63,236 bases of DNA from the NCBI GenBank assembly GCA_964494655.1, contig CAZBRM010000001.1, forward strand, positions 1 through 63,236. Reading direction: 5' to 3'. This document shows, piece after piece, positions 49,645 to 57,502 of this stretch (position 1 is the stretch's first letter; every line of letters starts with the position of its first letter). The position numbers were made by a program, and so were the translations under genes. A model generated the notes under the pieces. The model saw only the letters and a program-made list of their open reading frames with translations, made no database searches and had not been told where the DNA came from. Origin of the DNA: JAHJQT01 sp964494655 (GTDB lineage: Bacteria > Patescibacteriota > Minisyncoccia > Portnoybacterales > UBA2143).

Positions 49645-50007
49645 ATGGATTTAGAAGAGTGGCGGGAAAGAGATTTTGAAAGAGATGGGCTTATAGCAAG
49701 ACAGATAGAAAAAGCCTATAAAGAAATGTCAGACATTGAAGACGATTCTTTTACTCTGGGTCTGGCGGAAGTTTTAGTTCGGTATCTTAAGGAAAAAAAG
49801 GAGGGAATTGAAGACTTTGTAGTAACAGAAGACGGGCCTGCTGGTTTGTTCTTTATTGATTTTTTCTGTGATGTAATTCTTTTTTCTAAAAACATGATAG
49901 AAAAAAACGCAATAGTGGCTAGGTTTTTAAGTAAAATAATTATACCTAGCTTAAGTTCATTTCATGATGAATTAAACAAAGAAGAGGGAATAGAGTCTCT
50001 CCCTTAA
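49645..50007 (+). CDS. Small acidic hypothetical protein (120 aa)
   Basis: 120 residues after TAGAGGAGGTCATAAAA. Acidic and helical, with a charged N-terminus (MDLEEWRERDFERDGLIARQIEKAYKEM) and a partly hydrophobic centre (GLFFIDFFCDVILFSKNMIEKNAIVARFLSK). No motif recognised. The unusually structured leader suggests regulated expression. A terminator follows at 50033. Confidence 0.7.
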   Translation: MDLEEWRERDFERDGLIARQIEKAYKEMSDIEDDSFTLGLAEVLVRYLKEKKEGIEDFVVTEDGPAGLFFIDFFCDVILFSKNMIEKNAIVARFLSKIIIPSLSSFHDELNKEEGIESLP

Positions 50008-50032
50008 AAAGATTTTGATTAAATTAATTCTA

Positions 50033-50073
50033 TAGCCGTCTAAAGGTCTTTCAGATCAAAGGCGGCTTTTTTA
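50033..50073 (+). terminator. Terminator
   Basis: AGCCGTC...GGCGGCT stem with an inner AAAGGTCTTT, followed by TTTTTATTG. Confidence 0.75.
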
Positions 50074-50102
50074 TTGATAAAATCTTTATTTTCTGCGATA
50101 AT
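50074..50102 (+). promoter_or_regulatory. Promoter of the SpoIIM-like gene
   Basis: TTGATA (50074-50079), 17-nt spacer, GATAAT (50097-50102), 6 nt to the ATG. It overlaps the T-run of the preceding terminator and predicts a leaderless mRNA. Confidence 0.7.
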
Positions 50103-50108
50103 CAAAAT

Positions 50109-50696
50109 ATGAATATAGAATTTGATTATAAGAAATATATAAAATACTTTTATTCGTTAAAGCGGTTTATTATAATTTCTTCTGCGCTATTTCTTTTTGC
50201 TGTAATATACGGCTATTTTAGCGCTAAAATCTCGCCAGAAGATGCAAAAACAGCTTTGCTGGAATTTGAAAAAATGTTTGAGTTGATTGCAGAATCAGGA
50301 CCTTTCATGCAATTTATATTTATCTTCCTGAATAATGCGCTTGCCTTATTTTTATCTATTATTTTAGGAATTATTTTTGGCATCTTTCCTTTGATATCAG
50401 TATTCTCTAATGGGACAATGATTGGTATTTTTGCTTTTTTGTGGAATCAGGATTTTGCTTTATCAGAGTTTTTAATGAGTATTGTCCCTCATGGAATAAT
50501 TGAAATTCCTCTTTTAATTATTGGTTCTGCTATTGGTTTAAAAATAGGTAAGGCGACTATAGATAAAGTTTTTAAGAAAAAAGGCAAGATAAAGCCAGAA
50601 ATTAAGATTGGCCTTGATTTTTTTGTTAAAATAATGCTTATTCTAACTCTTATTGCCGCCGCTATAGAAATATTTATAACTCCATTATTTTTCTAA
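50109..50696 (+). CDS. Stage II sporulation protein M (SpoIIM)-family membrane protein
   Basis: 195 residues with about five helices. FIFIFLNNALALFLSIILGIIFGIFPLISVFSNGTMIGIFA and LSEFLMSIVPHGIIEIPLLIIGSAIGLKIG carry the family's NN...G.F...NG..iG and PHGiiEipa motifs. Members occur in many non-sporulating bacteria and archaea with unknown role, so this says nothing about sporulation. It is 1 nt from the next membrane protein. Confidence 0.88.
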   Translation: MNIEFDYKKYIKYFYSLKRFIIISSALFLFAVIYGYFSAKISPEDAKTALLEFEKMFELIAESGPFMQFIFIFLNNALALFLSIILGIIFGIFPLISVFSNGTMIGIFAFLWNQDFALSEFLMSIVPHGIIEIPLLIIGSAIGLKIGKATIDKVFKKKGKIKPEIKIGLDFFVKIMLILTLIAAAIEIFITPLFF

Positions 50697-50697
50697 G

Positions 50698-51378
50698 ATG
50701 CAATACGCTTATTTAATAGGTTGTTTAATTTTTTTAGTTGTTTGGCTTCTTTTTTTTATATTAAGAAAAGATTTAAGAAAAGAAATGATTTTTGGCAGCA
50801 TCTTGTCATTGCCTTTTGGATTTAGTGAATATTTATGGGTTCCTGAATATTGGAATCCTCCTTCTTTATTTAACTTAATATCTACTTACGGTGTTGGCAT
50901 AGAAAGTTTTCTATTTTGCTTTTTTTGTGGAGGTATGGCAGCTGTCATTTATGAGATAATAGGTAGGAAGAAAATGGTTAAAATAAGGTTGCAGCATAGA
51001 TATTTATTTGGACCATATATTTCAGTTATAATAATCTTTATTTCATTAGAATTTATATTTACAGAGAGGACGATTTATAACGCTATTATATCCCTATTAA
51101 TCGGAGCAACTATTATTGCTATAAAAAGGAAAGATTTGATTGGTCAAATCATCTTTGGCGGTATTTTTTTTGCAATTATCTATTTCTTACTATTTTTAAT
51201 ATTTAATAGATTATTTCCTGATTATATTTCCATGACTTACACTTTGGAAAATCTTTGGGGAATAATGATTTTAGGCGTGCCGTTGGAAGAGGTGGTTATA
51301 AGTTTTAGCGCCGGAGCTGTCTGGTCTTCTTTTTATGAGTATATTAGGGGATACAGGACTAGGGATATAACAAGATAA
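50698..51378 (+). CDS. Multi-pass membrane protein, lycopene-cyclase-domain-like
   Basis: 226 residues with about six or seven helices. FGFSEYLWVPEYWNPPSLF and the C-terminal WGIMILGVPLEEVVISFSAGAVWSSFYEYI, with its PxEE motif, resemble the lycopene cyclase domain. No other carotenoid gene is nearby, so an actual cyclase role is doubtful; it may be a structural relative. Probably co-transcribed with the SpoIIM-like gene. Confidence 0.55.
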   Translation: MQYAYLIGCLIFLVVWLLFFILRKDLRKEMIFGSILSLPFGFSEYLWVPEYWNPPSLFNLISTYGVGIESFLFCFFCGGMAAVIYEIIGRKKMVKIRLQHRYLFGPYISVIIIFISLEFIFTERTIYNAIISLLIGATIIAIKRKDLIGQIIFGGIFFAIIYFLLFLIFNRLFPDYISMTYTLENLWGIMILGVPLEEVVISFSAGAVWSSFYEYIRGYRTRDITR

Positions 51379-51393
51379 AGAGGCTTATTCTGT

Positions 51394-51450
51394 AAAATGA
51401 TGTCCCTTGAGTACAAGGGCGTCATTTTCAGGACGATGCCTCTGGATTAA
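51394..51450 (+). repeat. Dispersed repeat B, internal copy
   Basis: Bases 51398-51450 match the complement of 63184-63236 at 50 of 53 positions. The core folds as AAAATGATGTCCCTTG-agta-CAAGGGCGTCATTTT, a stem of about 15 bp. The flanking 51451-51554 shows no gene. Confidence 0.85.
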
Positions 51451-51554
51451 CTGCTATCCCAAGCAGTTTTTTTAATTGACCAAAACAAGCCACGAAGGTA
51501 TGATTAAGGTAAGAATTTATCATTCTGAGCCAATAAGCGAAGAATCTTATAACT

Positions 51555-52187
51555 ATGTTAAAAAAATACAATCATATTTCATTTGATTTAGATGGAACAT
51601 TAGTTTTTACTTCTAAAGAGTATAGATATGGAATTATTCTTAAAGTAGTTAAAAAGTTAGGTGGCTTAATTAAGAATAATCATTCTATAGATAGATTTTG
51701 GTTTGAGGTAAATAGAGATAAAATTATTAAAAATGATTTTAATCTAGATCCAAAAACTTTCTGGTTGGCGTTTAGAGATTTTGATAAACCAAAAAAACGC
51801 GCTTTATTAACTCAATCCTTTAGTGATGTAGAAGAATCTTTTAAAAAACTAAAAAAACTTGGTAAAACAATTTCTATCATTACAGGGGTTCCAGATATAA
51901 TATTAAAATCTGAGATAAAGAAACTTAATGGAGCTCCTTGCGATTATTCTTTTTCAATTGAAAGTAGTGGATATAAAGAAAAACCTGATCCAAAAAGTTT
52001 TAGCTTTGTCCTTAATCAACTTAATTCAACCCCTCAAGAAACTATTTATATTGGCAATAGTAATGAAGATGCTTATTATGCTAGAAATGCCGGAGTGGAT
52101 TTTATTCATATAGAAAGGAATGAACATAAATTTGATTTAAGAAAACATACTATTTGTACAATTAAATCCTTAGAAGAGTTGTTTTAA
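51555..52187 (+). CDS. HAD-superfamily hydrolase
   Basis: 210 residues. Motif I is FDLDGTLVFTS with nucleophile Asp, motif II is the Thr in SIITGVPD, Lys is in the KEKPDPKSF segment, and motif IV is YIGNSNEDAYYARNAGVDFI. This is the phosphoglycolate-phosphatase-like (HAD-IA) arrangement and predicts dephosphorylation of a small phosphate ester. Isolated gene. Confidence 0.88.
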   Translation: MLKKYNHISFDLDGTLVFTSKEYRYGIILKVVKKLGGLIKNNHSIDRFWFEVNRDKIIKNDFNLDPKTFWLAFRDFDKPKKRALLTQSFSDVEESFKKLKKLGKTISIITGVPDIILKSEIKKLNGAPCDYSFSIESSGYKEKPDPKSFSFVLNQLNSTPQETIYIGNSNEDAYYARNAGVDFIHIERNEHKFDLRKHTICTIKSLEELF

Positions 52188-52233
52188 TATATAATATATA
52201 TAAAATGGTTAAAAAGGTTAAAATTTTTGAATT

Positions 52234-52983
52234 ATGAAAATCATCTCCTGGAACGTTAATGGAATCAGGGCAGTTTATAAGAAAGGATTTTTAGAATGGT
52301 TTAAAAAAGCAAAGGCAGATATTATTTGTTTACAGGAAATAAAGGCTCAAAAAGAACAAATTCCAATTGATTTACTTAATTTAAAAAATTATCATTTTTA
52401 TTTTAATCAAGCAGTCAAGAAGGGTTATTCTGGAGTAGCTGTTTGGGCTAAAGAAAAACCAATTAAAGTAGATTATGAGTTGGGATTAAAAAGATTTGAT
52501 CAAGAAGGCAGAATTTTAAAATTAAAATATCCCAATTTTACTTTAATTAATCTGTATTTACCTCATGGCGGTCGAGCAAAAGAAAATTTAGATTACAAGC
52601 TAGAATGTTACGCTAAACTATTAAGTTTTCTTAAGAAAACTAAAAATACTATTCTGATTGGTGATTTTAACATTGCTCATCAGGAAATTGATTTAGCTAG
52701 ACCTAAAAATAATAAAAATAATATTATGTTTACTCCTGAAGAGAGAAAACAGATAGATAAACTTATATCATTAGGATTGACTGACACTTTCAGAAAATTC
52801 AATCAAAAAACAGATAATTATACTTGGTGGCCGTATTTTGCTAATGCTAGAGAGAGAAATATAGGTTGGCGTATTGATTATACTTTTGTTTCAAAAAAAA
52901 TGAATTCTAAATTAAAAAATGCTTTTATTCTTAATAAAGTTTCTGGCTCTGACCATTGTCCCATTGGAATAAATGTGGGATAG
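52234..52983 (+). CDS. xth: Exodeoxyribonuclease III / AP endonuclease
   Basis: 249 residues, full length. MKIISWNVNGIRAVYKKGFLEWF, DIICLQEIKAQ (catalytic Glu), ILIGDFNIAHQEIDLA, TYTWWPYFANARERNIGWRIDYTFVSKKM and SDHCPIGIN are the standard motifs of base-excision-repair AP endonucleases. It is preceded by an AT-rich stretch without a clear promoter. Confidence 0.96.
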   Translation: MKIISWNVNGIRAVYKKGFLEWFKKAKADIICLQEIKAQKEQIPIDLLNLKNYHFYFNQAVKKGYSGVAVWAKEKPIKVDYELGLKRFDQEGRILKLKYPNFTLINLYLPHGGRAKENLDYKLECYAKLLSFLKKTKNTILIGDFNIAHQEIDLARPKNNKNNIMFTPEERKQIDKLISLGLTDTFRKFNQKTDNYTWWPYFANARERNIGWRIDYTFVSKKMNSKLKNAFILNKVSGSDHCPIGINVG

Positions 52984-53098
52984 CTGATATAACAAGAAAA
53001 AATGCCTAAAAAACCTATGATTCTTGAACTTTTTGTTACCTTTTTTCTATATCATCGTTATATATAGTAAGAAATAATTAAATAAATAATAAAAAAAT

Positions 53099-54301
53099 AT
53101 GAAAAAAATTATCATATTTATTATAATAATAATCATCGCCGGATTAGGTTATTGGCTTTATCAATCAATGACAACACCCGAAGAGTTAAGCGAAAAAGAG
53201 CAAGCTTGTGTAAGCTTTGGAGGGCAAGTATCAACATCATTGTGTTGTAAAACAACTGGTGATTTCCCTAACCTGTGTCTTATTGGCTCTTGTGGCTGTT
53301 CACCAGATAATAGTCATCAGGTAAAGGTTTGCGATTGCGGACCTGACAAATGCTTTAATGGAAGCGAATGCATATCTTTAGATGAAGTTTCAGTTTTTCT
53401 TGAAGACCTTAAACAAGAAACTGGAATAGATTTTTCAGAAATAAAAGACGTTGAATTCAAATGGATGATTAAAATAGATCCAAATATTGAAGATATGAGA
53501 GTACAAGGAAAAGGATTTGAAGTTGAGCGTATTTCAGATGATCAATATAAAAGCATTGAATCTTTTTTTGAAAACAATGGTTTTGAAATAGATATGTATA
53601 ATATTGCAGCTGGAACTATTAGTTGGCTAACTGGGTATAAGATTGCTTCAGATGATGGAGGATATATTGTTTGTAATATTACGGCTGGTGTTACTGGATA
53701 TAAAGAGGCAGAAGGGCAATGGACTTCTCCAGAGCCGGATAAAAAAGATGTAGAAATAAGTTGTGGAAAAATAGGGGAAATTGACGAAACTGTTAATTGG
53801 AATAGTTATAAGAATGAAAAATACGGTTATTCTTTAAAATATCCTATAGATTGTTCTTATGGTCCATTAGCTGGTTCTTGTAAGCAATCACCTCCAGAAG
53901 AAAGACCTTTAGAATGTCGTTGTTTTTTGAACGGTGAAGATCCAGATGTTGTAGGAATGCAGGCATTTATTGGTACAAAGTCTGATTTAACACTTGCGAC
54001 AATTTCTATTTCTCATCATTCTACTGATGTTTATAATCCTCCTGCTGATGTAGAGCTTATTGATTGGCTTAAAGAGAAATTTTCTTATCTAGATATTCCA
54101 GATGAAATAAATATGGAATTAGATGAAGTACCAGCTGTTAAAGTTTATACACCTCAATCACCAGGAGCCTATTCTCAAGAGAATATTTATTTTATAAAAG
54201 ATAACAAACTCTTTGATATTTACATGGTAGATGTGGATAATGAAGATAATAGGGAATTGTATGATAAAATCATTAAATCTTTTAAAGTTTTTGTTGAGTA
54301 G
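53099..54301 (+). CDS. Secreted or membrane-anchored hypothetical protein with Cys-rich N-terminal region
   Basis: 400 residues. An N-terminal helix (IIIFIIIIIIAGLGYWLYQ) anchors it. Residues 35-100 contain about twelve Cys (for example CCKTTGDFPNLCLIGSCGC and CDCGPDKC), and more occur in CSYGPLAGSC and CRC. The C-terminal part has the NWNSYKNEKYGYSLKYPID motif typical of a widespread bacterial extracytoplasmic domain that reads as WkxYxNxxxGFSfkYP. The disulfide load fits the DsbA-like protein at 24128. Function unknown. Confidence 0.75.
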   Translation: MKKIIIFIIIIIIAGLGYWLYQSMTTPEELSEKEQACVSFGGQVSTSLCCKTTGDFPNLCLIGSCGCSPDNSHQVKVCDCGPDKCFNGSECISLDEVSVFLEDLKQETGIDFSEIKDVEFKWMIKIDPNIEDMRVQGKGFEVERISDDQYKSIESFFENNGFEIDMYNIAAGTISWLTGYKIASDDGGYIVCNITAGVTGYKEAEGQWTSPEPDKKDVEISCGKIGEIDETVNWNSYKNEKYGYSLKYPIDCSYGPLAGSCKQSPPEERPLECRCFLNGEDPDVVGMQAFIGTKSDLTLATISISHHSTDVYNPPADVELIDWLKEKFSYLDIPDEINMELDEVPAVKVYTPQSPGAYSQENIYFIKDNKLFDIYMVDVDNEDNRELYDKIIKSFKVFVE

Positions 54302-54329
54302 TGAGTAATAGCCCTAAGAGACTTAATCT

Positions 54330-54354
54330 AAACCGTCTTTCGAGACGGTTTTTG
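54330..54354 (+). terminator. Terminator
   Basis: AAACCGTCT-ttcg-AGACGGTTTTTG: a 9-bp stem with a UUCG-type loop and a T-run. Confidence 0.85.
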
Positions 54355-54403
54355 ATTGACCATAGCCATTTAACGGGGTATCATTAGGAGAATATAAGAG
54401 GCT

Positions 54404-54449
54404 ATGCCTTAGAAAGATGGACAGTCTAAGAAATCCAGACCGTGCCTGG
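54404..54449 (+). repeat. Dispersed repeat A, most complete copy
   Basis: ATGCCTTAGAAAGATGGACAG (54404-54424) abuts TCTAAGAAATCC...GTGCCTGG (54425-54449). The first block recurs at 63-83 and 42572-42592, the second at 49439-49461 and in part at 1-11. AGAAATC (54429) and GATTTCT (about 54453) flank a CAG...CTG pair, so the second block can fold. The 54450-54536 region holds nothing else. Confidence 0.75.
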
Positions 54450-54536
54450 TTAGATTTCTACTACCTATAGTGAATTTTTACCTTGCCAAATCTTAAAAAT
54501 AAACGTAGAATTAAGATATAAATTAACTAAAATATT

Positions 54537-55562
54537 ATGAATACACAAGATTTAATTAAAAAAATTGAAGAGAAAAGAAGTTCAAAAGTTATTACTTATA
54601 TAACTAGTGATAGAAAAGGTCCAATCAATGCTAGAGTTGCGATGGATATTATTCCGATAATAAGCAATCAATTAAGAAAAATAGGCAAAACAGATAAAAT
54701 TGATTTATTTTTATACAGCACTGGTGGTGATACAATGGTTCCTTGGCGAATGGTTTCTATGATTCGTGAGTATTGCAAGGAATTTTCAGTTTTGATTCCT
54801 TATAAAGCGCATAGCGCTGCAACAATGATTTCTTTAGGTGCTGATGAAATCGTAATGAGCGATCTTTCAGAGCTTTCTCCTATTGATCCATCAACTGCTA
54901 ATGTTTTTAATCCTCAAGATCCAAATAATCCTCAAAGTAAAATTCCAATTTCTGTAGAAGATGTTATGGCTTATTTTGATTTAGCAAAGAATAAATTTGG
55001 CATTAAAAATGACGAAGAGCTTTCAAAAGTATTTAATAAATTTGTTGAAGCAAATCCACAAATTCATCCTTTGGCATTAGGCAATGTTAATAGAACTCAT
55101 AATTTAATTCGCATTTTAGCTAAGCGTCTTTTAAAAAGTCATCAGACGCCGATTGATGAAACAGAAATAGATAAAATTGTTGATTATTTTACTGAAAAGC
55201 TTTATTCCCACCAATATTTTATTGGCAGAAAAGAAGCTAAAGAAGATTTAGGATTAACAACCGTTAAGTCAGCTGATTCTGGTTTAGCTGATTTAATGAC
55301 TGAATTGTATGAAGAATATAGGGCTGGGATGGAATTGGATGAAATGTGGAATCCAGAGATTGAAATAGGCGAGAATCAGGCGGTTAATAAAAAGGGCTAT
55401 AAGATTGCTTTTGTTGAGAGCAATTCTTTGAGTAATTATTTTGAATTAGTTTTAGAGTATAAAAAAGGTCAAGTTCAAACAACCCAACAAACCCCTCAAG
55501 GCCCAATCCAAATCCCGCAAGAACGGGTAATTTGGAAAGCAATCAGCCAAGGGTGGAAATAA
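54537..55562 (+). CDS. SDH-proteinase-like ClpP/crotonase-fold serine protease
   Basis: 341 residues. DLFLYSTGGDTMVPWRMVSMIREY (oxyanion-hole GGD at about 63-65) and LIPYKAHSAATMISLGADEIVMSDLSELSPIDP (nucleophile S93 candidate) match the SDH_sah (serine dehydrogenase proteinase) family. SHQYFIGRKEAKEDLGL supplies the C-terminal helical part. No signal peptide or membrane anchor is present, so it would act in the cytoplasm. Such genes are often found in defence islands and the genes that follow fit this. Confidence 0.82.
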   Translation: MNTQDLIKKIEEKRSSKVITYITSDRKGPINARVAMDIIPIISNQLRKIGKTDKIDLFLYSTGGDTMVPWRMVSMIREYCKEFSVLIPYKAHSAATMISLGADEIVMSDLSELSPIDPSTANVFNPQDPNNPQSKIPISVEDVMAYFDLAKNKFGIKNDEELSKVFNKFVEANPQIHPLALGNVNRTHNLIRILAKRLLKSHQTPIDETEIDKIVDYFTEKLYSHQYFIGRKEAKEDLGLTTVKSADSGLADLMTELYEEYRAGMELDEMWNPEIEIGENQAVNKKGYKIAFVESNSLSNYFELVLEYKKGQVQTTQQTPQGPIQIPQERVIWKAISQGWK

Positions 55563-55565
55563 ATT

Positions 55566-55877
55566 ATGGATTTAAATTTCAATTTCAAAATTATAAATTC
55601 ATTTAATAAGGAAGATAAATCTCAACAAAATAAGGATGATAGTTTTGATGATTTTTCCACGGTAAATAAGAATCAGAATAAAAATATTGTTGTAACTAAT
55701 TCTGCAAATGTTAATTCTTTAACTAATGATATAAAAGATGATTCTATAAATTATCAAATTAGTTCTAATCTAAAACATCATTCGTTTTTACGTGATATAT
55801 TTGTTGCTATACTAGGTGCCGTAGTAGGTACTGTTTTGGGTGCTATCATAACTTATTTAATCCTTGGAATTAATTAA
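55566..55877 (+). CDS. Small tail-anchored hypothetical protein (103 aa)
   Basis: 103 residues. The first 75 are polar and Asn-rich (NKNQNKNIVVTNSANVNSL), probably disordered; the last 27 are one helix with small-residue spacing (FVAILGAVVGTVLGAIITYLILG), a glycine-zipper-like tail anchor. It starts 3 nt after the protease gene. It may be a membrane-acting effector or anchor linked to the protease, which is inference. Confidence 0.6.
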   Translation: MDLNFNFKIINSFNKEDKSQQNKDDSFDDFSTVNKNQNKNIVVTNSANVNSLTNDIKDDSINYQISSNLKHHSFLRDIFVAILGAVVGTVLGAIITYLILGIN

Positions 55878-55972
55878 CTAAACTTATAGTTAAATTAAAT
55901 TTTGTACATTTTTTACAAATCATGAAAAAATGTAGTTCTAATCTAAAATAATTTATACCAAATGATAAGAAT

Positions 55973-56623
55973 ATGGAGATTCAAACAAAACAAGTAAATA
56001 TTACACAATTATTTGAAGAAAATGTCGTCCCTCATGCACAGGTTAAAATAACTGATATTAGAAATCAAGTGATTGAAATATGGAATAAAGAGCCCATTAT
56101 AACTCAGTTTCCTGATGTGATTGGATTAATTGAGCCAACGGATCAAATTACATTAACAGTACAAAATAAAAGAATAATAATAGCTAATCAGCAAATAATA
56201 GAATTGATAGCTAGAAGTAATGATAAATTTATAAGACTAGTTGTTGACTGTAATAAGATTATTAACAAACCAATAAAAGCCTTTGGATTTAATTATTCTT
56301 TTCAGCTTAGTTTAGATAAGAGTGAAATAAAAAAATTTAGGAGTATCAACCAATCTTTGGTGAATATTAAAAAATTAAAGATTAATGAAGATAAATATAT
56401 AGGAAATGGTTTAAATATATGTTACATGGATGGAAGGCAGAGGATACAATTAATTGGTATGCCCATGTATAGCGAAGACCTTAAACAAGTCTTAAGTTTG
56501 GATTTTCAAATAAATGTTCATTTTTTTGTTAGTATCCTACCCAAATTTAGGGATTTACAAGATAAGTTTATAAAACATCATAGTAAGATAGTTAAGAAAT
56601 TAAGAGAAATATATGCTTTCTAG
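55973..56623 (+). CDS. Hypothetical protein in the defence island (216 aa)
   Basis: 216 residues, soluble, beta-rich: FPDVIGLIEPTDQITLTVQNKRIIIANQQIIELIARSNDKFIRLVVD, then YSFQLSLDKSEIKKF, an ICYMDGRQRIQLIGMPM strand, and a C-terminal helix. No motif is recognised. It overlaps the antitoxin-like gene by 11 nt, so it is part of that transcript and might be a third component of the module. Confidence 0.6.
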   Translation: MEIQTKQVNITQLFEENVVPHAQVKITDIRNQVIEIWNKEPIITQFPDVIGLIEPTDQITLTVQNKRIIIANQQIIELIARSNDKFIRLVVDCNKIINKPIKAFGFNYSFQLSLDKSEIKKFRSINQSLVNIKKLKINEDKYIGNGLNICYMDGRQRIQLIGMPMYSEDLKQVLSLDFQINVHFFVSILPKFRDLQDKFIKHHSKIVKKLREIYAF

Positions 56624-56996
56624 CGCAACAACTTTAGAAAACAAAAATAACGGAAATATTACTTTAAATGATGGTATCGAAGAAAAACCATATAACGATA
56701 TAAAAGAACATGGTTTTTCTGCATCAGGGCTAGCGACTGGGGATTATGATACTAAAAGTTTTTGGGGAACACAATATTCTAAAGATGACGATGAGACAGA
56801 CTCGTTTATTTTTGATTCCGTTGACGCCCCTCGTTTAATAGATATTGAGAAAGAGATAAATAAGTACGAAAGGAAGCATAATTTAAAATCAGATAAATTT
56901 TATGAATTGTGGAAAAATAATTCTCATTTTGATAAAGATGAGTTTAATGAATGGGCTAAATTATATAGTTATTTAGAATATGCCAAGAATAAGTAA
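56613..56996 (+). CDS. TumA-like antitoxin candidate
   Basis: 127 residues. The N-terminal half is polar and probably unfolded; the C-terminal half reads DIEKEINKYERKHNLKSDKFYELWKNNSHFDKDEFNEWAKLYSYLEYAK, the helix-turn-acidic helix pattern common in antitoxins paired with TumE-type (DUF6516) toxins. It overlaps the toxin-like gene by 17 nt, which is typical of such pairs. There is no obvious DNA-binding domain. Confidence 0.55.
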   Translation: MLSSATTLENKNNGNITLNDGIEEKPYNDIKEHGFSASGLATGDYDTKSFWGTQYSKDDDETDSFIFDSVDAPRLIDIEKEINKYERKHNLKSDKFYELWKNNSHFDKDEFNEWAKLYSYLEYAKNK

Positions 56997-57465
56997 ATTA
57001 AAAAGTCATAAGAAAAAGATAAATGGAGTATTGGAAAAGAATAAGAGTATATTTTGTTCAGGTGCTCGTTTAATTGCTTGTTATACAAAAGATAAGATTC
57101 TTAAAGATGTCTCTATGTTTGAATGTACTTTGTTATTAAAGCCAAAAGAAAGAGGATACGAGTCTCCTACAATAAAACTATACGAAATGTGGAAAGAAGA
57201 TGATTTAATGGAGTATACTTACAGATTTTCAATTCCCTATTTTAATTTTGTATGTAGTTTTTCTGGGGTATGTGTAAAAAGCAGTAATTTTGAATTTCGT
57301 TATGAAAGGCATAAAAATCCTAATCATAAACCAAAGCATCATTTGCATGTGTTGGATGGCGTACCTCCAAGATATAAAATTCATAAAATGATTCAATTAG
57401 ATGATTTTCTGAAAATCATTAAAAGAGAATTTATTAATGACGACAATAGAATATATGTTAAATAA
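56980..57465 (+). CDS. TumE-like (DUF6516) toxin candidate
   Basis: 161 residues. YTYRFSIPYFNFVCSFS...FEFRYERHKNPNHKPKHHLHVLDGVPPRYK keeps the YRY/YRF strand and the H-x-HHLH cluster that mark the TumE/DUF6516 family, followed by DDFLKIIKREF. It is longer than the usual roughly 115 residues because of an N-terminal extension. The overlapping upstream gene is the presumed antitoxin. Target and mechanism are not established by the sequence. Confidence 0.6.
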   Translation: MPRISKLKSHKKKINGVLEKNKSIFCSGARLIACYTKDKILKDVSMFECTLLLKPKERGYESPTIKLYEMWKEDDLMEYTYRFSIPYFNFVCSFSGVCVKSSNFEFRYERHKNPNHKPKHHLHVLDGVPPRYKIHKMIQLDDFLKIIKREFINDDNRIYVK

Positions 57466-57502
57466 ACTATTTAAATAGTTAATCGTTATTCAAAATAACT
57501 TT

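Noticed and set aside
50109..50696. SpoIIM homologue as sign of sporulation
   Set aside because: The family is widespread in non-sporulating lineages; no other sporulation gene is in the window.
50698..51378. A true carotenoid (lycopene cyclase) pathway gene
   Set aside because: Only a weak PxEE-type resemblance and no crt genes nearby; annotated only as domain-like.
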